Below are positions 24,011 to 35,729 of a DNA stretch of 64,000 bases, piece by piece. The stretch spans positions 1,800,501-1,864,500 of the forward strand of contig OY992833.1 in the NCBI GenBank assembly GCA_963921425.1. The letters are read 5' to 3'. This DNA comes from Dryas octopetala (lineage: Eukaryota > Streptophyta > Magnoliopsida > Rosales > Rosaceae). A program made the translations under genes and the position numbers. How positions within the stretch are numbered: position 1 is the first letter of the stretch; every line of letters starts with the position of its first letter. A model generated the notes under the pieces. It saw only the letters and a list, made by a program, of their open reading frames with translations, was not told the DNA's origin and searched no databases.

Positions 24011-26263
24011 TCAAACTGAAAATTCCAACCTCCATTCCTCATCAACCTCGTAGAATAATCTACGATTTTGACAATCTATAATCAATGAAGACAAATCTTC
24101 AAGAGAAGGAAGATCAGAGAAACGTTCTAGATGGTCTTTAGAACCCTCACACATAAACTTATTGATGTCTGAAGCAAGCTGAGATATCTCCTCATCAGCC
24201 TCATCAAAACCTACACAATCTCTCACATCCAAAACTACAAGATTCTTGCAGCCCTGCAGTAAAATGAAAAGACTATCCCTATCAATTGTTGCTCCTCTCA
24301 AGCTTAAAAACACAATCTTGGGCACCAAGTAGACAATTGCCAATGCCTCATCTTTACCGATATAGGCATAGGCCACCGTTAGACGACAAAAATTCTTGCA
24401 GTGCGTGCTGACTACTGCCAGAATTTTCTCCAAATTATCGCTACAACCCAACGACAACATCTTAAAATTATCCCACTTGCCAATTAGTTCTGCATTCATG
24501 ACTTTATCCAACAATAAAAAACAGGGTAAACCCAAAGTCACAATGCCAGGACACCTGCAAACCATGGATATATATAGTATAATATATATATCAATGACAA
24601 TGTTTCTGGTGCTTACATTAACAAACAAAATGAATAAATGCTTCAAATTAGAAGAAAAGCGTACCCATATAAAATTATGGTCCCAAATTAGTATTAAGAT
24701 CATAAAGAAAAGCTTCAACAATTATAAAAATTACGTACAGGCCTTGTACCAAATTAATTTTTGTGGTCGGGAAGATATCCACATATAGAAAATCATCACT
24801 TAAAGCAGAATCGTACATATATACAACATATGCAAACGCTTCTGCTGATGTTTGTGCATATATGTGATCGGTTGTTTTGGGTAGATAAGATTAGTGCGGA
24901 TTTTGTAAATATTGAGACATTTTAGAACTTTGTTTTATAATTATGAGTAGACAGTGTACATTTTAAAAATAGGATTTCAATAAAAGATAAAAAAAAGCAT
25001 AAAATTTCAGTAAAAATTAACATTTACGTAGTTAGCTTAAGAAAAACTTATTTGCAACATATTCAAACGCTTCTACTGAACAACAACCCGGAAGCTTGAT
25101 AGAAATAGCATTTCCACAGCTACGATTGACCACAAACTTTGTAAAAGCAGTGACGGAAAAGTGGTTCTTATGAAGTCGATATTTAAAATAAATATATCAT
25201 AGAAGGGGTTGTTGGAGTTTGTATGTGAAATAAAATTATCTTTGACAGTTAAATGATTTTTGTTTTAAAATAAAAATGAGTTGAACAGTTATGTCTGTTC
25301 AAACACCAGTTTAAAACTCTTGAGCAGTTGTAACTGTTTGGTTTTTCCAAAAACTAGGAAACTCTATAAAAACAGACTTGAGAAAGATGTCAAACTATCA
25401 GTTTTTTTCAAGAACGTATCATCCTTTTATTCCTGAGAGAAACACAAAGTAAATTCGTCAGAATTCAAGGCTCAGATGCCTGCAAGAACTACAAGCACTG
25501 AGAAGAGGCGAAATTCTGTCTTAAAGGACATAGCAATCTGCTAGCCTCTATCTGTGATTCAAGTCGGTATTTAGTTTATTAATTTATTTGTTTACTGTTG
25601 GTATTTTTTTCTTAAATTAGTGCATATATACTGCTAATATATATTCCTTATTGTTCTCTACTTTATTGTTTCACTGATTGATTTCAACAATCTTTAAGAC
25701 AGAATTTTATGGATAAATCAATGAATACTGTGAATGCTGTGACTAATGGCGTCAAGACTCATGTTGAGAAACTAGAGAAGTTCAAAGGAGTGGACTTCAA
25801 GCGTTGGCAACAGAAGATGTTGTTCTATCTGACAACGTTGAATTTGGCACATGTGATCAAGGAAGATGCTCCTAAGAGTGATGTTGATCCAATTAATTCC
25901 TCAAGAAACCTTAAATGCGCGCAATTGATGCATGGACTCACTCAGAATTCTTATGCAGGAATTATATTCTTAATGGATTGGATGACACACTATATGATGT
26001 TTATTCACCATATAAGACAGCCAAAGATCTATGGGAGTCACTGGAGAAAAAGTATCAATCACAAGTGGCAAGTTCAAGCAAATTTGTTGTTGGCAAATTT
26101 CTGGAAAGTTGAGATGTTTCCAGCATGAAAGGTTGGGGGTTGCTTTGTACCATGACTTGCACACAAAAGGGACATCCAAGAGCAGGGACTCCATACCAAC
26201 TTTTCCAAACACATTTGCCAAACAGTCCATGTCCAACTCCTCCCATCTTCGTTGATCCTCCAT
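24011..26263 (-). pseudogene. F-box/LRR protein pseudogene (At3g48880-like)
   Basis: Paralogue of the intact gene at 59025-60700. Exon 1 begins at 26263 (MEDQRRWEELDMDCL) and keeps the F-box to about residue 53. A copia fragment then interrupts it from about 25205 to 26105 and replaces about 45 bp of exon 1. The rest of exon 1 continues at about 25205-25060. The 5' splice site that in the intact gene reads GTGTAAGT is altered to ATAAGT. Exon 2 (24011-24554, acceptor TTTGCAG) is still open and encodes about 180 residues of LRR-like sequence (LSLRGATIDRDSLFILLQGC), but its C-terminus differs from the intact copy. With the F-box separated from the LRR part, a normal product is not expected. Transcription of the LRR part alone cannot be excluded. 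Confidence 0.88.
25206..26105 (+). mobile_element. Copia fragment (LTR plus start of gag) in the F-box pseudogene
   Basis: Begins TGTTGGAGTTTGTATGTG, an LTR-like start. LTR-like sequence runs to about 25690, then an open stretch from 25709 has the look of a copia gag N-terminus (KFKGVDFKRWQQKMLFYL). Only this part is present, so it is a truncated, broken fossil. Homology to the F-box gene resumes on both sides. Confidence 0.75.
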
Positions 26264-26565
26264 CTACAACAAATGACATCCAGAAATACAGCCATAAACT
26301 TAACATATCGATCATTGATATCAATATATAGAAGCATATAAGAAGACTACTAAAATTAAACACTTGATCTTAATCTGCACCCAAGTGGTAAATAAGGGAG
26401 TGTAGAGAAACGAGTTAAAATTAAGTAAAGAAATTAAAATAAATAGAATTAAGAACCCAAAAAATTTCTATTTTGGATGAGTACCACAAAGTAAGTTTAA
26501 AACAAAAAGAGGAAAAGAGTAAAAATAGGAAAAGAATCACCTTATACTCAAGAGATTCAGATGAG

Positions 26566-26569
<4 letters not shown>

Positions 26570-26661
<92 letters not shown>

Positions 26662-26677
26662 GAGAGAGAGAGAGAGA
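26570..26677. repeat. (GA)n microsatellite
   Basis: About 108 bp of GA repeat with one short interruption, upstream of the F-box pseudogene and near its former TATA region (CCTTATATATTACG at about 26691). Confidence 0.98.
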
Positions 26678-27096
26678 TCAAAGATTCCCCTTATATATTA
26701 CGAAGCAACGACATGAATAAGATTGGATTTTTTGCAAACAGTAGTGCTAGACATTCCACATTTTTATATCACAATTTCATACCACTTATGTGATAACTTA
26801 CATGGTAGTCATACATTGGACACTAAAAAATAAAAACAAAAATCCAAAAAGAAAAAGAAAAACTTTGTCCAGTAAAATAATGATATGTAAGATGGTATAA
26901 AAATGTGGTAAGTGTATCATTATTATTTTGCAAATGATGAGACAATATAGTGCTTTTATTGAATTTACTTAATGAAGGTCCATTAGTATAATACCAAAAT
27001 TTGACTCTTCCTGAGTTATTACTTTACCGAGGTAACGACTATGAGAGGTACGTTAAACCGAAACTGACAAAGAAACAAAGAAAAGAATTACAATTA
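26678..27096. other. Former promoter region of the F-box pseudogene
   Basis: Short matches to the upstream region of the intact F-box gene (61140-61440: CTTATATAT, 'gagttatt.c.ttaccgaggta'). Otherwise AT-rich and noncoding. Confidence 0.45.
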
Positions 27097-27403
27097 GGCC
27101 TCGTTTGGTCCATAGGATATGATTGTATAGGATAAATAACTAAATTCATATGTATTTAAGGAATAACATGGAGAATATCTTCTAACTTGAAGAAAGAAGA
27201 TGGGAAGAAGATGAGAAGATGAGAAGAACATGGATTATTTAATCCCACCATTTTGGGGGGGATTGGAAATGATAAGTCTCTCCTTATGATTAGTCAATCT
27301 TAATACATCAATCTTATTCCTTCAAGTTAGAATTTTTTTCTTGAATACACATGAATTTAGTTATTTATCTTATACAATTATATCCTATGCACCAAACAAG
27401 GCC
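27097..27403. mobile_element. Tourist-like MITE (PIF/Harbinger)
   Basis: 307 bp with near-perfect terminal inverted repeats of about 60 bp (GGCCTCGTTTGGT... / ...ACCAAACAAGGCC) and a 3-bp TTA target duplication on each side (27094-27096 and 27404-27406). A TTA duplication with GGCC...GGCC ends is diagnostic of PIF/Harbinger MITEs. Confidence 0.92.
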
Positions 27404-27534
27404 TTAGAGTACTGCTATTCTGACTACTCTAAATCACTTTGTTGACCACTCTATTCAATTTTTTCCTCAAACTACCTATTATACCCTTAATGAAAAAAAA
27501 AATTAGAAAAACAAAAACAAAGTCTGGGCCACCC

Positions 27535-27575
<41 letters not shown>

Positions 27576-28209
27576 TGGGGTGGGTGGGACCGCCGAAGGT
27601 GCGAGAACCGGCAGTGGTATCATAGGAGGCCTGGGTGGTGGTAGCTTGATACTTGATAGGGGCGTTGGGTGGTGACTGCTGGGTGGGTGGGATGAAGCTA
27701 AGTGTTTTTTATTTTATTTTATTATTATTATTTTTTTAATTTTGAGTGGCACGTACTATTCTCATCTACCAATCCTATTTTTCTACCCCTTTAAATGAAA
27801 TTACAAACAAGTACACATTTAAATTTTATTTTAAAAAAGGAAAACCTAAACTCAAGGTTGCGATGGCGGCAGCCATGAAGATCTATCTTCCATGGCAACT
27901 CATCTATACGACTTGTACATAATTAGAACCCCTGAGAACAAAAGATTCAAGAAAAATCATATTTCTAATATAGGAAGTTGAAGCTCATCAAAAGAAAAAT
28001 ATTCACGGAGATGGTCTATTCAATAAATCAGTACGTAGGTGTAATGAGCTAACTGTAGAGGTGCAGTGCTGTCACCCATGGCAGCTTAATTTCTTTTGTT
28101 TTCCTTTTTCAAGGTTAGGATTAGGGTGTGTGAGAAGGGGAAGATGAATATCGATCTGTTAAAATTTGTTAGAAGTACTCTTAATGTAATATTGCAATTA
28201 TATTGCAAC
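27404..28209. other. Spacer with GA and GGT simple repeats
   Basis: A (GA)n run at 27537-27570 and G-rich sequence to about 27700. No genes seen. Confidence 0.6.
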
Positions 28210-28572
28210 TATATATTGATTATGGCCGGAGGGATGTCTGGACCCCAGGTTCTACAACTATCCTAGGTGCTTCTGATATTCCTAGGAATGTCTTTGAGTT
28301 GATCAAGTGAGACTCTAGAACCTCGGAGCTTCTAAAGGCATCATTCTATCTCACTGAGTTTTAATCTAAGGCTATAGAGGAAGTCCCTATTTCTACAAGA
28401 GATCAGCAAGATGGGCTTGTGTGGCCTATTGTAAAGTCAAGAATCAATGTGAAAACTTGTTACTATTTGAAACATTCTCTGGGACAAATTCCCTATTCTA
28501 TTTATAACTATAATTCCCATCAAGTCAATCCCACAATTTGGAAACTAATTTGGGCTATTGTGTATTAATTGT
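28210..28572 (+). mobile_element. Decayed LINE fragment (zf-RVT region)
   Basis: The plus-strand translation gives text of the LINE region behind the reverse transcriptase: VFELIK, then EEVPISTRDQQDGLVWPI and W..IWAI. This is the usual I..IP.S....D.L.W...K.G...VK..Y pattern before the zinc-binding domain. It has several stops and no poly(A) tail, so it is an old fragment. Confidence 0.6.
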
Positions 28573-29500
28573 GTTTCATTAATTGATCGAATAATCAGCA
28601 TGTACAAGGTATATATAGAAAGTACAAGGTTACCCTATAGCATGACACAAGAAAACTACTTGGAGGACAAGTTACACAATAATCCTAAAATACAAAGTAA
28701 ACAATAATAAGCTTAATTGGACAAGTAGCACGTACATGTTGCAGAAGAACTTTTTTATAAACCAATTGCAAAACCAGTTATCAATTCTGCAAACTAACGT
28801 TTTTGGCTTAAATAATAGCCACAAAGAAATTTTGAGACAGTTTCATGCATGTGTTGAAGTTTAAACATAGCATGAACAATACTAACTGTTTTGAGCAAAC
28901 TAAAGAAATGGCTATTGAGCCATTAAAGGTAGTTTAGTGCGGCCTTCTCAAGAGGTTAGTAAAACCATAGAACTAGCTGATCTACTTAGTTTGAGGAACT
29001 TAATATACAAGAGCCTAATAAGGCCAGTAATAGTCAACAGGCCGGCCGGCTAATGAGCCAAAAATTAATTTTTCTTTACAAAATATAGAAAAGATTTCTA
29101 CCAATCGTTTCTTCAAAACAAAACTTGCAAAGGAAAGGATGAAGTTACTTCCAGAAGAAGTCCAACATCATATAAAGGAAAAAGCATCACAAGAACATCC
29201 CCACTTTCAACTAGCAATCCAGGAACAATTATTTCAGGCGATTGATGATTCTAGATCAGGGGTTATCATTTTCATATATATGTACCCAGGATATATCCAT
29301 CTACCACAAAAAGCATGCATATGCCAGCCATTGTCAAATATAGCAACAACAAGGTTAAACATGCATGACTTACGAATATATATGTAACGGATATATATGT
29401 ATATATTTGCCTGAAAAAGAAAATAATGTTGTTAAAGTCTCAAACAATACTAACGAATATATATGTATTAAATTAAATAATGACGTACCTGACGTCGCGA
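28573..29500. other. AT-rich spacer, nothing firm
   Basis: The stretch at about 28590-28760 (tgtacaaggtatatatagaa, tacaaggttaccc) is reminiscent of a reversed LTR promoter region, but no ends or partner were found. Short ATATATGTA repeats lie at 29370-29470. Confidence 0.3.
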
Positions 29501-30540
29501 CACCAATCGGTATAAGATGGGCTTTGAACCACCGTGATGTTCAATCATTGTTGGTGTTTTTTGGTTCTTAACATTGGCGGCGGTCGACTTTCTTCTGTTA
29601 AATATTAGGTAAATTGTAACTATGTTAGTGCATATACAATAAAGGTATAACATAAGAAAATAGTATTTTGAAGTCTTAAATGATATACCGTATCAAATAC
29701 ATAGGAGTCTAGAACTTCGTGCACAAATAGTGCCACTGGTCAAGCTGATCTACCAGCTCCTCAAGGGGGTTGGCCAATGCCTCAGCTGCCGACGCCCACA
29801 TCACGTATTCTTTGTGCAGCTCGTACTTCCACTGTTTGTAAGTACTGTTGAATAAATCCTGCATATACCGAGTTGTGATGGCATCCTCCCCCACGTTATG
29901 TATCCACTGCCAGTCCATAATGCCAACTTACTATTTAAATATATGACCAACTCAAGAGATATAAATAGCAAACAAAGTAATAACTTGCTAATTTGAATAA
30001 ATGACTCGATCTCATCTAAATATTCATCACTAATACGATTCGGATTATGTATCCACTGTCGGTCCATAATGCCTGTTTCCATATTATACGACAATTAGAA
30101 AAAGATGCACACATCACCCTTCTTAGTCTCCTTGTGCCTTTGGTAAGGGCCCTATCCCATTCGATAATGCAAATTATGTGTCGTAGTTGACGGCTCTCAC
30201 GACGTGGTTTCGATCAGGGAAAATTTCAGCAACATTTCCCTATGGTTCTTCAAGTGCACAACGTAGATATTAAAAACGACAAATATCTAGTATGCACTCG
30301 AAGAACATAAGGAGACGCCACCAAATATCCCTTGATCGAAATAAACCACGTTGCGTGAAACGCTAACCACAACACATAATTATGCACTCCCAAACTGTCT
30401 ATGGGTAATTTTGACAATTCAAGAATCAATATTGGAGCATAGTCACGCATTGCGTCCACGCGCGCATCCAACAGACTCTCGAATGAGTCTAAGGTATATT
30501 CAAGTTGAATATACAAAGTAATCCATTGATAACTTCGCAT
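29501..30540 (-). mobile_element. CACTA (En/Spm) transposon coding remnants
   Basis: On the minus strand around 30060-29980 the text MDRQWIHNPNRISDEYLDEI matches the N-terminal transposase-associated domain of plant CACTA elements. At 29918-29709 the text KQWKYELHKEYVMWAS...EALANP...WHYLC resembles the plant En/Spm Transposase_24 domain. A 96-codon open frame at 30250-30540 lies in the same direction and is not recognised. The pieces are short and in different frames, so the element is dead. Confidence 0.65.
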
Positions 30541-31454
30541 GAATAGTTCAATATATATAGATATATAAATATATATCTAAATATATATATATTTCTACTC
30601 CAATTAAATACATTTTATAACTAAACTAAATTTAACACACAAACTAACTTATAAAATTAAATTAAAATAAATTTAATAATTAAACTAAATTGAATAATCA
30701 AACAAAATTTTATAAATAATCTAAAATACCAAATTTAGATTGATTTTATAATCAAGATAAATTTTATAATAAATCTAAAATATAAAATTAATTTAAATTT
30801 TATGATTAATATTAATTTGTAAGTACTCTAAATTTTGTATTTCATCTAAATTTGGCAATTTAAAAAAACATAACAATTCTGAAATATTGAACAATTTACC
30901 TCGAAACTCCGCAATTCCTCAAATCAACACCTTACCCGTACACAAGAATATATATTCCTACAAAGCAATAAATGTCATTAAAAACCCATAAAATATAATA
31001 AATAATAAAAAACTGAAAACCCACAAATAAAAAAAAAAATCCATAAAATAAATTAATTACCACAAAAAAAAAAAAAATCCACAACAAATGCAAAATCCAC
31101 AATCTTGCAAATCCATAACAAATTAAAACTTTTCAATCCTACAAATACAAAATCCACAATATTAAAAACAGAAAATACACAGAAAAACAGAAAATGAAAA
31201 AAAAAAAATGTACCCACAACTTTCTAGTGGGCTTGCTACATATATGGAGGGTTTCGGGGTGGTTGGGGGCGGGAGATCGAGAGAGATGAGGGAGAAAGAG
31301 AGGAGGGAGAGATGAGGGAGAAAGAGAGCTGGGCGGGGCTAGGAGGAGATGGGCTCGGGCTAGGGTGGGAGATCGAGAGAGATGAAAGATAAGAGATGAG
31401 TCACAGCAAACCATAAAAGAGAAAGGTAAAAGGGGATTAAAAATCCCAAAAGAT
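30541..31454. other. AT-rich spacer inside CACTA debris
   Basis: Very AT-rich with simple ATAT repeats, then a GA-rich purine stretch at about 31240-31400. No coding support. Confidence 0.4.
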
Positions 31455-31662
31455 TTAGGCGATGAAGCCGGCCCATTCGTCGCCCCAAGCATATTTAGGC
31501 GACGAAATGGTGTATTTGTCGCCTAAATATGCTTTGGGCGACAAATCAGCTTCGTCACTCAAAAGGTGAAATATTAGGGCACCATTTCACCCCACCAAAG
31601 TTTTCACACTTTAGGTGATGGCCCGTTTCGTTACCCAAAGTATGCTTTCGTCGCCTAAGGAC
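31455..31662. repeat. CACTA subterminal repeats (TTTGGGCGACGAA type)
   Basis: Several copies, in both orientations, of a TTTAGGCGACGAA-like 13-mer. The same repeat fills the element at 57689-58698 and the cluster at 32826-33234. Such arrays are the transposase-binding ends of CACTA elements. Confidence 0.65.
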
Positions 31663-32286
31663 ATTTTAATTAGAAAAACCACGATTGTTCATACGTTTGA
31701 GTTTCGATACCTAACTTCTATATCTTTGATTGACCTAATTTTCTAGAGGGAGGATTTTTGAGTGGGGAACTAAAAAATGAACGGTTCAAATTGTTTGAAA
31801 CACGATCGAGATGTGAGCATCTACATATAAATACACTTGAAGAGTATAATTCTATTAACTTTTTCGTTCAACCATTGTCGTTTCAATAATTGTGAAGATC
31901 ACAACGTGATTTCAACGATTGGAACGTTCATTTTCTATGTTCATACTCAAAGATCATCCATGCAAAAAATCGGCCCAATCCGAATTCATCTACCCGTTCG
32001 ATTATCATTGGAAAAACCACAATCGTTCATTACTTTGGCTACCATTACCTAACTTCTATATCTCTAACTGGGCCAATTTTTTGTAGGAATGATTCGTAAG
32101 TGGAGAACTAAAAAAATGAACAGTTCGGATAGTTGAAAACATAATCGAGATGTGAGCATCTACATATAAATACGCTTGAAAAGTATAGTTTTACTAACTT
32201 TTTCGTTGAACGTACCCTTATCATTTCAATAATTGTGAAGACCACTACGTAATTTCAACGATATATATGAGCCGTTCCTTTTCTTT
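31663..32286. repeat. Tandem noncoding repeat, about 350-bp unit
   Basis: Two successive copies of a unit with 'gaaaaaccac.at.gttcat', 'cctaacttctatatct', 'gaacggttc' and 'gatgtgagcatctacatata'. A third, partial copy resumes at about 32616-32800, behind the CACTA-type insertion. Confidence 0.7.
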
Positions 32287-32615
32287 CACTACAACAAATT
32301 ATGTTTTGTGTGGCGGACGAAAACCACTAGAAATAATAGTTTAGCGGCGGATATATCACTAAATTCGCTAGAAAAAATGTGAGTGACGGATCAGGTGACC
32401 GTCGGAAATAACGTACGTCGTCAATGATAGTTATTTTTGGTGGACACATCCACCAGAAAAAAGAAATCCTAACAAACGGTCAGAATTCACGATATATTAT
32501 TTGTGGCGGCTGTATTCGCCGATAATACTTATTTCTGGTGGAAATATCCACCAGTAATAATAAGAATTGTCCTCCAGTAATACTTATTATTGGCAGACAC
32601 ATCCGCCACAAATGT
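32287..32615. mobile_element. CACTA-type MITE, right end incomplete
   Basis: Starts CACTACAACAAATTATG and is full of inverted GGCGGATA / TCCACCAGAAATA-type subterminal repeats. The other side ends in CCGCCACAAATGTAATTT, the inverse of the start without its last bases. It interrupts the tandem repeat on either side. Confidence 0.6.
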
Positions 32616-32825
32616 AATTTATCTACCCATTCGATTATCATTAGAAAAACCATGATCGTTCATTACTTCGACTACCATTATCTAACTTCTACATCTTCGA
32701 TTGAGCCGATATTTTGTAAGGATGATATTTCAGTCGGGAACTAAAAAATGAACGGTTCAGATCATTGTAAACATGATCGCATTGTATGCTTATGCATACA
32801 TAAAAATTCACACAAAAAATGCACT

Positions 32826-33234
32826 TAGGGACTTGGGCGACGCAACAATTTTGTCGCCCAAATCAACAATTCTTCGCCTAATGGTACTTTAAGCAACGAA
32901 AAATCTACATCGCTCAAAGTAACCTTAGGTGACAAACGTTGTATTTTGTCGCCCAAAGTACCCTTAATTAGGTGATGAATATGCCTATTCGTCGTCCAAA
33001 ATATAGCGCAAAGACTATTTTGGCATGTGACTTTGGGTGACGTACTAGTTGCGTCGTCCAAAAAGTCTTTAGGAGATGAAGGTAATATTCATCGCCTAAA
33101 GAGGCTTTGGGTGACGAAATATTGTGTCACTCAAACTTTTAGGGTTCTAGGCGTCGAAGTTAGAAATTTGTCGCCCAAAGTTGGTTTAGGTGATGAATTT
33201 GGGTTTGTCGCCCAAAATGGTTTTTCTTGTAGTG
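32826..33234. mobile_element. CACTA end with GGCGAC subterminal array
   Basis: Dense copies of TTTGGGCGACGAA variants, ending in TTTTTCTTGTAGTG, the inverse of the canonical CACTACAAGAAA terminus. The left terminus is unclear (a degenerate CACTTAGGG at about 32821 is possible). Confidence 0.6.
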
Positions 33235-33239
33235 TATAT

Positions 33240-33640
33240 TTTAATAAAAGTAAGGATATTATTGTGGGAGCACCCCTATAATGTTTTTTTAACTTCCTCT
33301 CACCATCTCTGCCAGTTTAACCAAAGGCCTATTGGACAATGTATTTTAACGATCCAAACTGTCTATTCTTTAGATTACCATCAAGGACTATCTATGCAAA
33401 AATTCAACAAAATCTAAAATTGTTAGTAATCTAGCTAATTATTGTCAAACAAACTCACGAATATAATATAGTGTTTCGAATAATCATAGAAATTATTGTA
33501 ATGATAATCAAATTGTCAAACAATTTCCAAATTGATTGATTTTTTTATTTTTTGCATGGATGATTTTTAAATTCTTATCTAAAACATGAATGGTTTGGAT
33601 TATGGAGCCATTGTCTAGAGGTTGGTCACAATAAATTTGT
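33240..33640. repeat. Duplication block C2
   Basis: Copy of block C1 (15845-16160). It is noncoding and also shares text with the palindromic MITE family around 'tttgcatggatga'. Confidence 0.5.
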
Positions 33641-34208
33641 TCGTATCCTTATAAGAGAAAGATGCTCTACATAATAAACCCAAATTTGTTTAATTTTTAA
33701 GTAGTACCAATAAATAATATGTTTTGTGAAACCTTGTGCATGTGCTTAACTGTCATAATTATCATTATTATTTTTGTTTTTGGAGAACTGTCATTATTAT
33801 TTTAGCTATTCACTAAAAGTTGTTGATGCGCACCCTTATTATCTATTGTAGATTCATATAGGGGCTGTACTCATGCTTGGACATGTTTGTGGTTGTGTTC
33901 TTATACCACGTGGTGTGAGAGGCGTCAAATGGCCCAAGTACAACACAACACTACTAAAATAACTACGACATGAGTAAATGGGCTACGAGCAAAAATGGCA
34001 TGCGGGCTAGGGGCCATGCTAGCCCTAGGTCTTAAGTATATGGGCCGGCTTGAGTACTGTATGAAAGCTCGAATGGCTCAACTTAAATGGGTCGAGCCGA
34101 CCTGTTTAACACTTCTACGTTGTGTATATTCTATAAGTGATATTGTTTTAATATGTGGGAGTCAACACCACTTATTAAATAATTTGTTTTGGTTGCTTTA
34201 GTTCTTAT

Positions 34209-34553
34209 AAGGATCGGAGTTTGAGAATTTGAGGCCCAAGATAAAACATAAAACTTGGGCCCTCAATAATCTAGAGTACATTAACTATATTTTTTTCTCC
34301 AATAAGTATTCATAAAAATCATTATATTAACTAAAAATTTAAATTGCACATAACCAAACAATTAACCACTACATAATCCAAACAAAAACTTTATAATTGC
34401 ATAAAAAATTCTCGTACTTAAACTCACTTATATGCTTTACATTATTTGGGCCTAACATAATATATAAAGGGTACATAAATTTTGGGGAACTTAGAAAATT
34501 GGGGGGCTCGAGACAGTTGCCTCATTGGGTTAAACTGAAATTCAACCCTAGTA
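34209..34553. mobile_element. Probable hAT-like insertion, 345 bp
   Basis: Interrupts block B2 and is flanked by GTTCTTAT (34201-34208) and ATTCTTAT (34554-34561), an 8-bp duplication with one mismatch. Internal text 'tgaggcccaagataaaac' and 'aacttgggccctcaat' is typical of a common plant DNA element. The terminal inverted repeats are weak. Confidence 0.6.
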
Positions 34554-34736
34554 ATTCTTATGTGAATCATTGTTAGTTTATACTCTCCACTGATCCTCTA
34601 ATATTAATTGTGTTATCGTGTGCCATATAAATGGGATTCCTAAGTCGAATTTAACTTAAATGATTGATATGAGCTAGGGACACCCTTTGATTTGGGGCTC
34701 CAGTTGTCTCAGAATGGCAAAGGTGTCACATATATA

Positions 34737-35656
34737 CAGGGGCGGATCTACAATGGGGTCAATTGACCCCATGAACTCTGAAAACTTAGCCTGTGCGAAC
34801 AATCTTGACCCCATGAAACCATGGATGATGCTTGAAGATGGAGGGGCAAAGACGAGTTGCAGGTGTTTGTGAAAATGCCACAAAGAGAAAAACAGAACTG
34901 GAGAAGAAGAAGAAAGGCTGAATCACGTGACAAAGATGTGGGCTTCAGGATTTCACTTGTTAAATGGCCAAAATGGTGGTCTGTTCCCAACACTATCATA
35001 GCCACTCTCCACCCTCCCACAAAGCTTGGGCTTCACCTTTGGGTAAGTCTCTGTAATTTTTTGTTTTCTATTTCCTTGATATTGATATTTGATCAATAAT
35101 GTTGCATGTATTTTCTATTTTTATTTTATTTAAGAGTTTACTTAAAAAAAAAAATCCATACAGGGGATGTAGAAAACAACTTAATGCAAATATGTGTTCA
35201 CATTTTTATGGTATGCCCCCTTTAAACATCTTTCTCTTTCTCTATTTTTGAATATAGTTGTGGGTTTTCTTTATGCAAATATTTAGGTGTCTTTTATTTT
35301 TCGATTTGTTATTCAAATGAATTTGTTAGCTTCATCATTATAATCTTGCTCGGTAAAAAACTTACATATTCTTACCCATTCACAATTTTTTGCTATGATT
35401 TTTTTATTGTATGATAGATGACTTTAAGTAACAAAGCACAACACCTGTAATAATTTATTTTTTTATTCCGTTTTGTTTGTTAATGGCTGCTTGGTTATAA
35501 TAAATTTTATTTTTTAGTTGATTTAAGGAATGTACTATAATTTTTATTCTATTTTATTGGTTGATGTATTTGTATTTGTTCAAAACAAAGTGAGATAAGA
35601 CTGGATTTCGACCTTAATCTTGACCCCATACCAAATCATTCCTGGATCCGCCACTG
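34737..35656. mobile_element. Non-autonomous hAT element, 920 bp
   Basis: Ends CAGGGGCGGATC... / ...GATCCGCCACTG are inverted repeats with one mismatch, and the perfect 8-bp duplication CATATATA flanks it (34729-34736 and 35657-35664). Both features define the hAT superfamily. It has no transposase and sits in block B2. Confidence 0.93.
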
Positions 35657-35729
35657 CATATATATATCATAATAAATATACAACATATGTCCCAATATAA
35701 ACAAAAATATTATTCATATTGTGAGGAAC

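Noticed and set aside
26421-26681. Open frame encoding a long Leu-Ser repeat
   Set aside because: It is the translation of the (GA)n microsatellite, as is a similar frame at 27429-27675.
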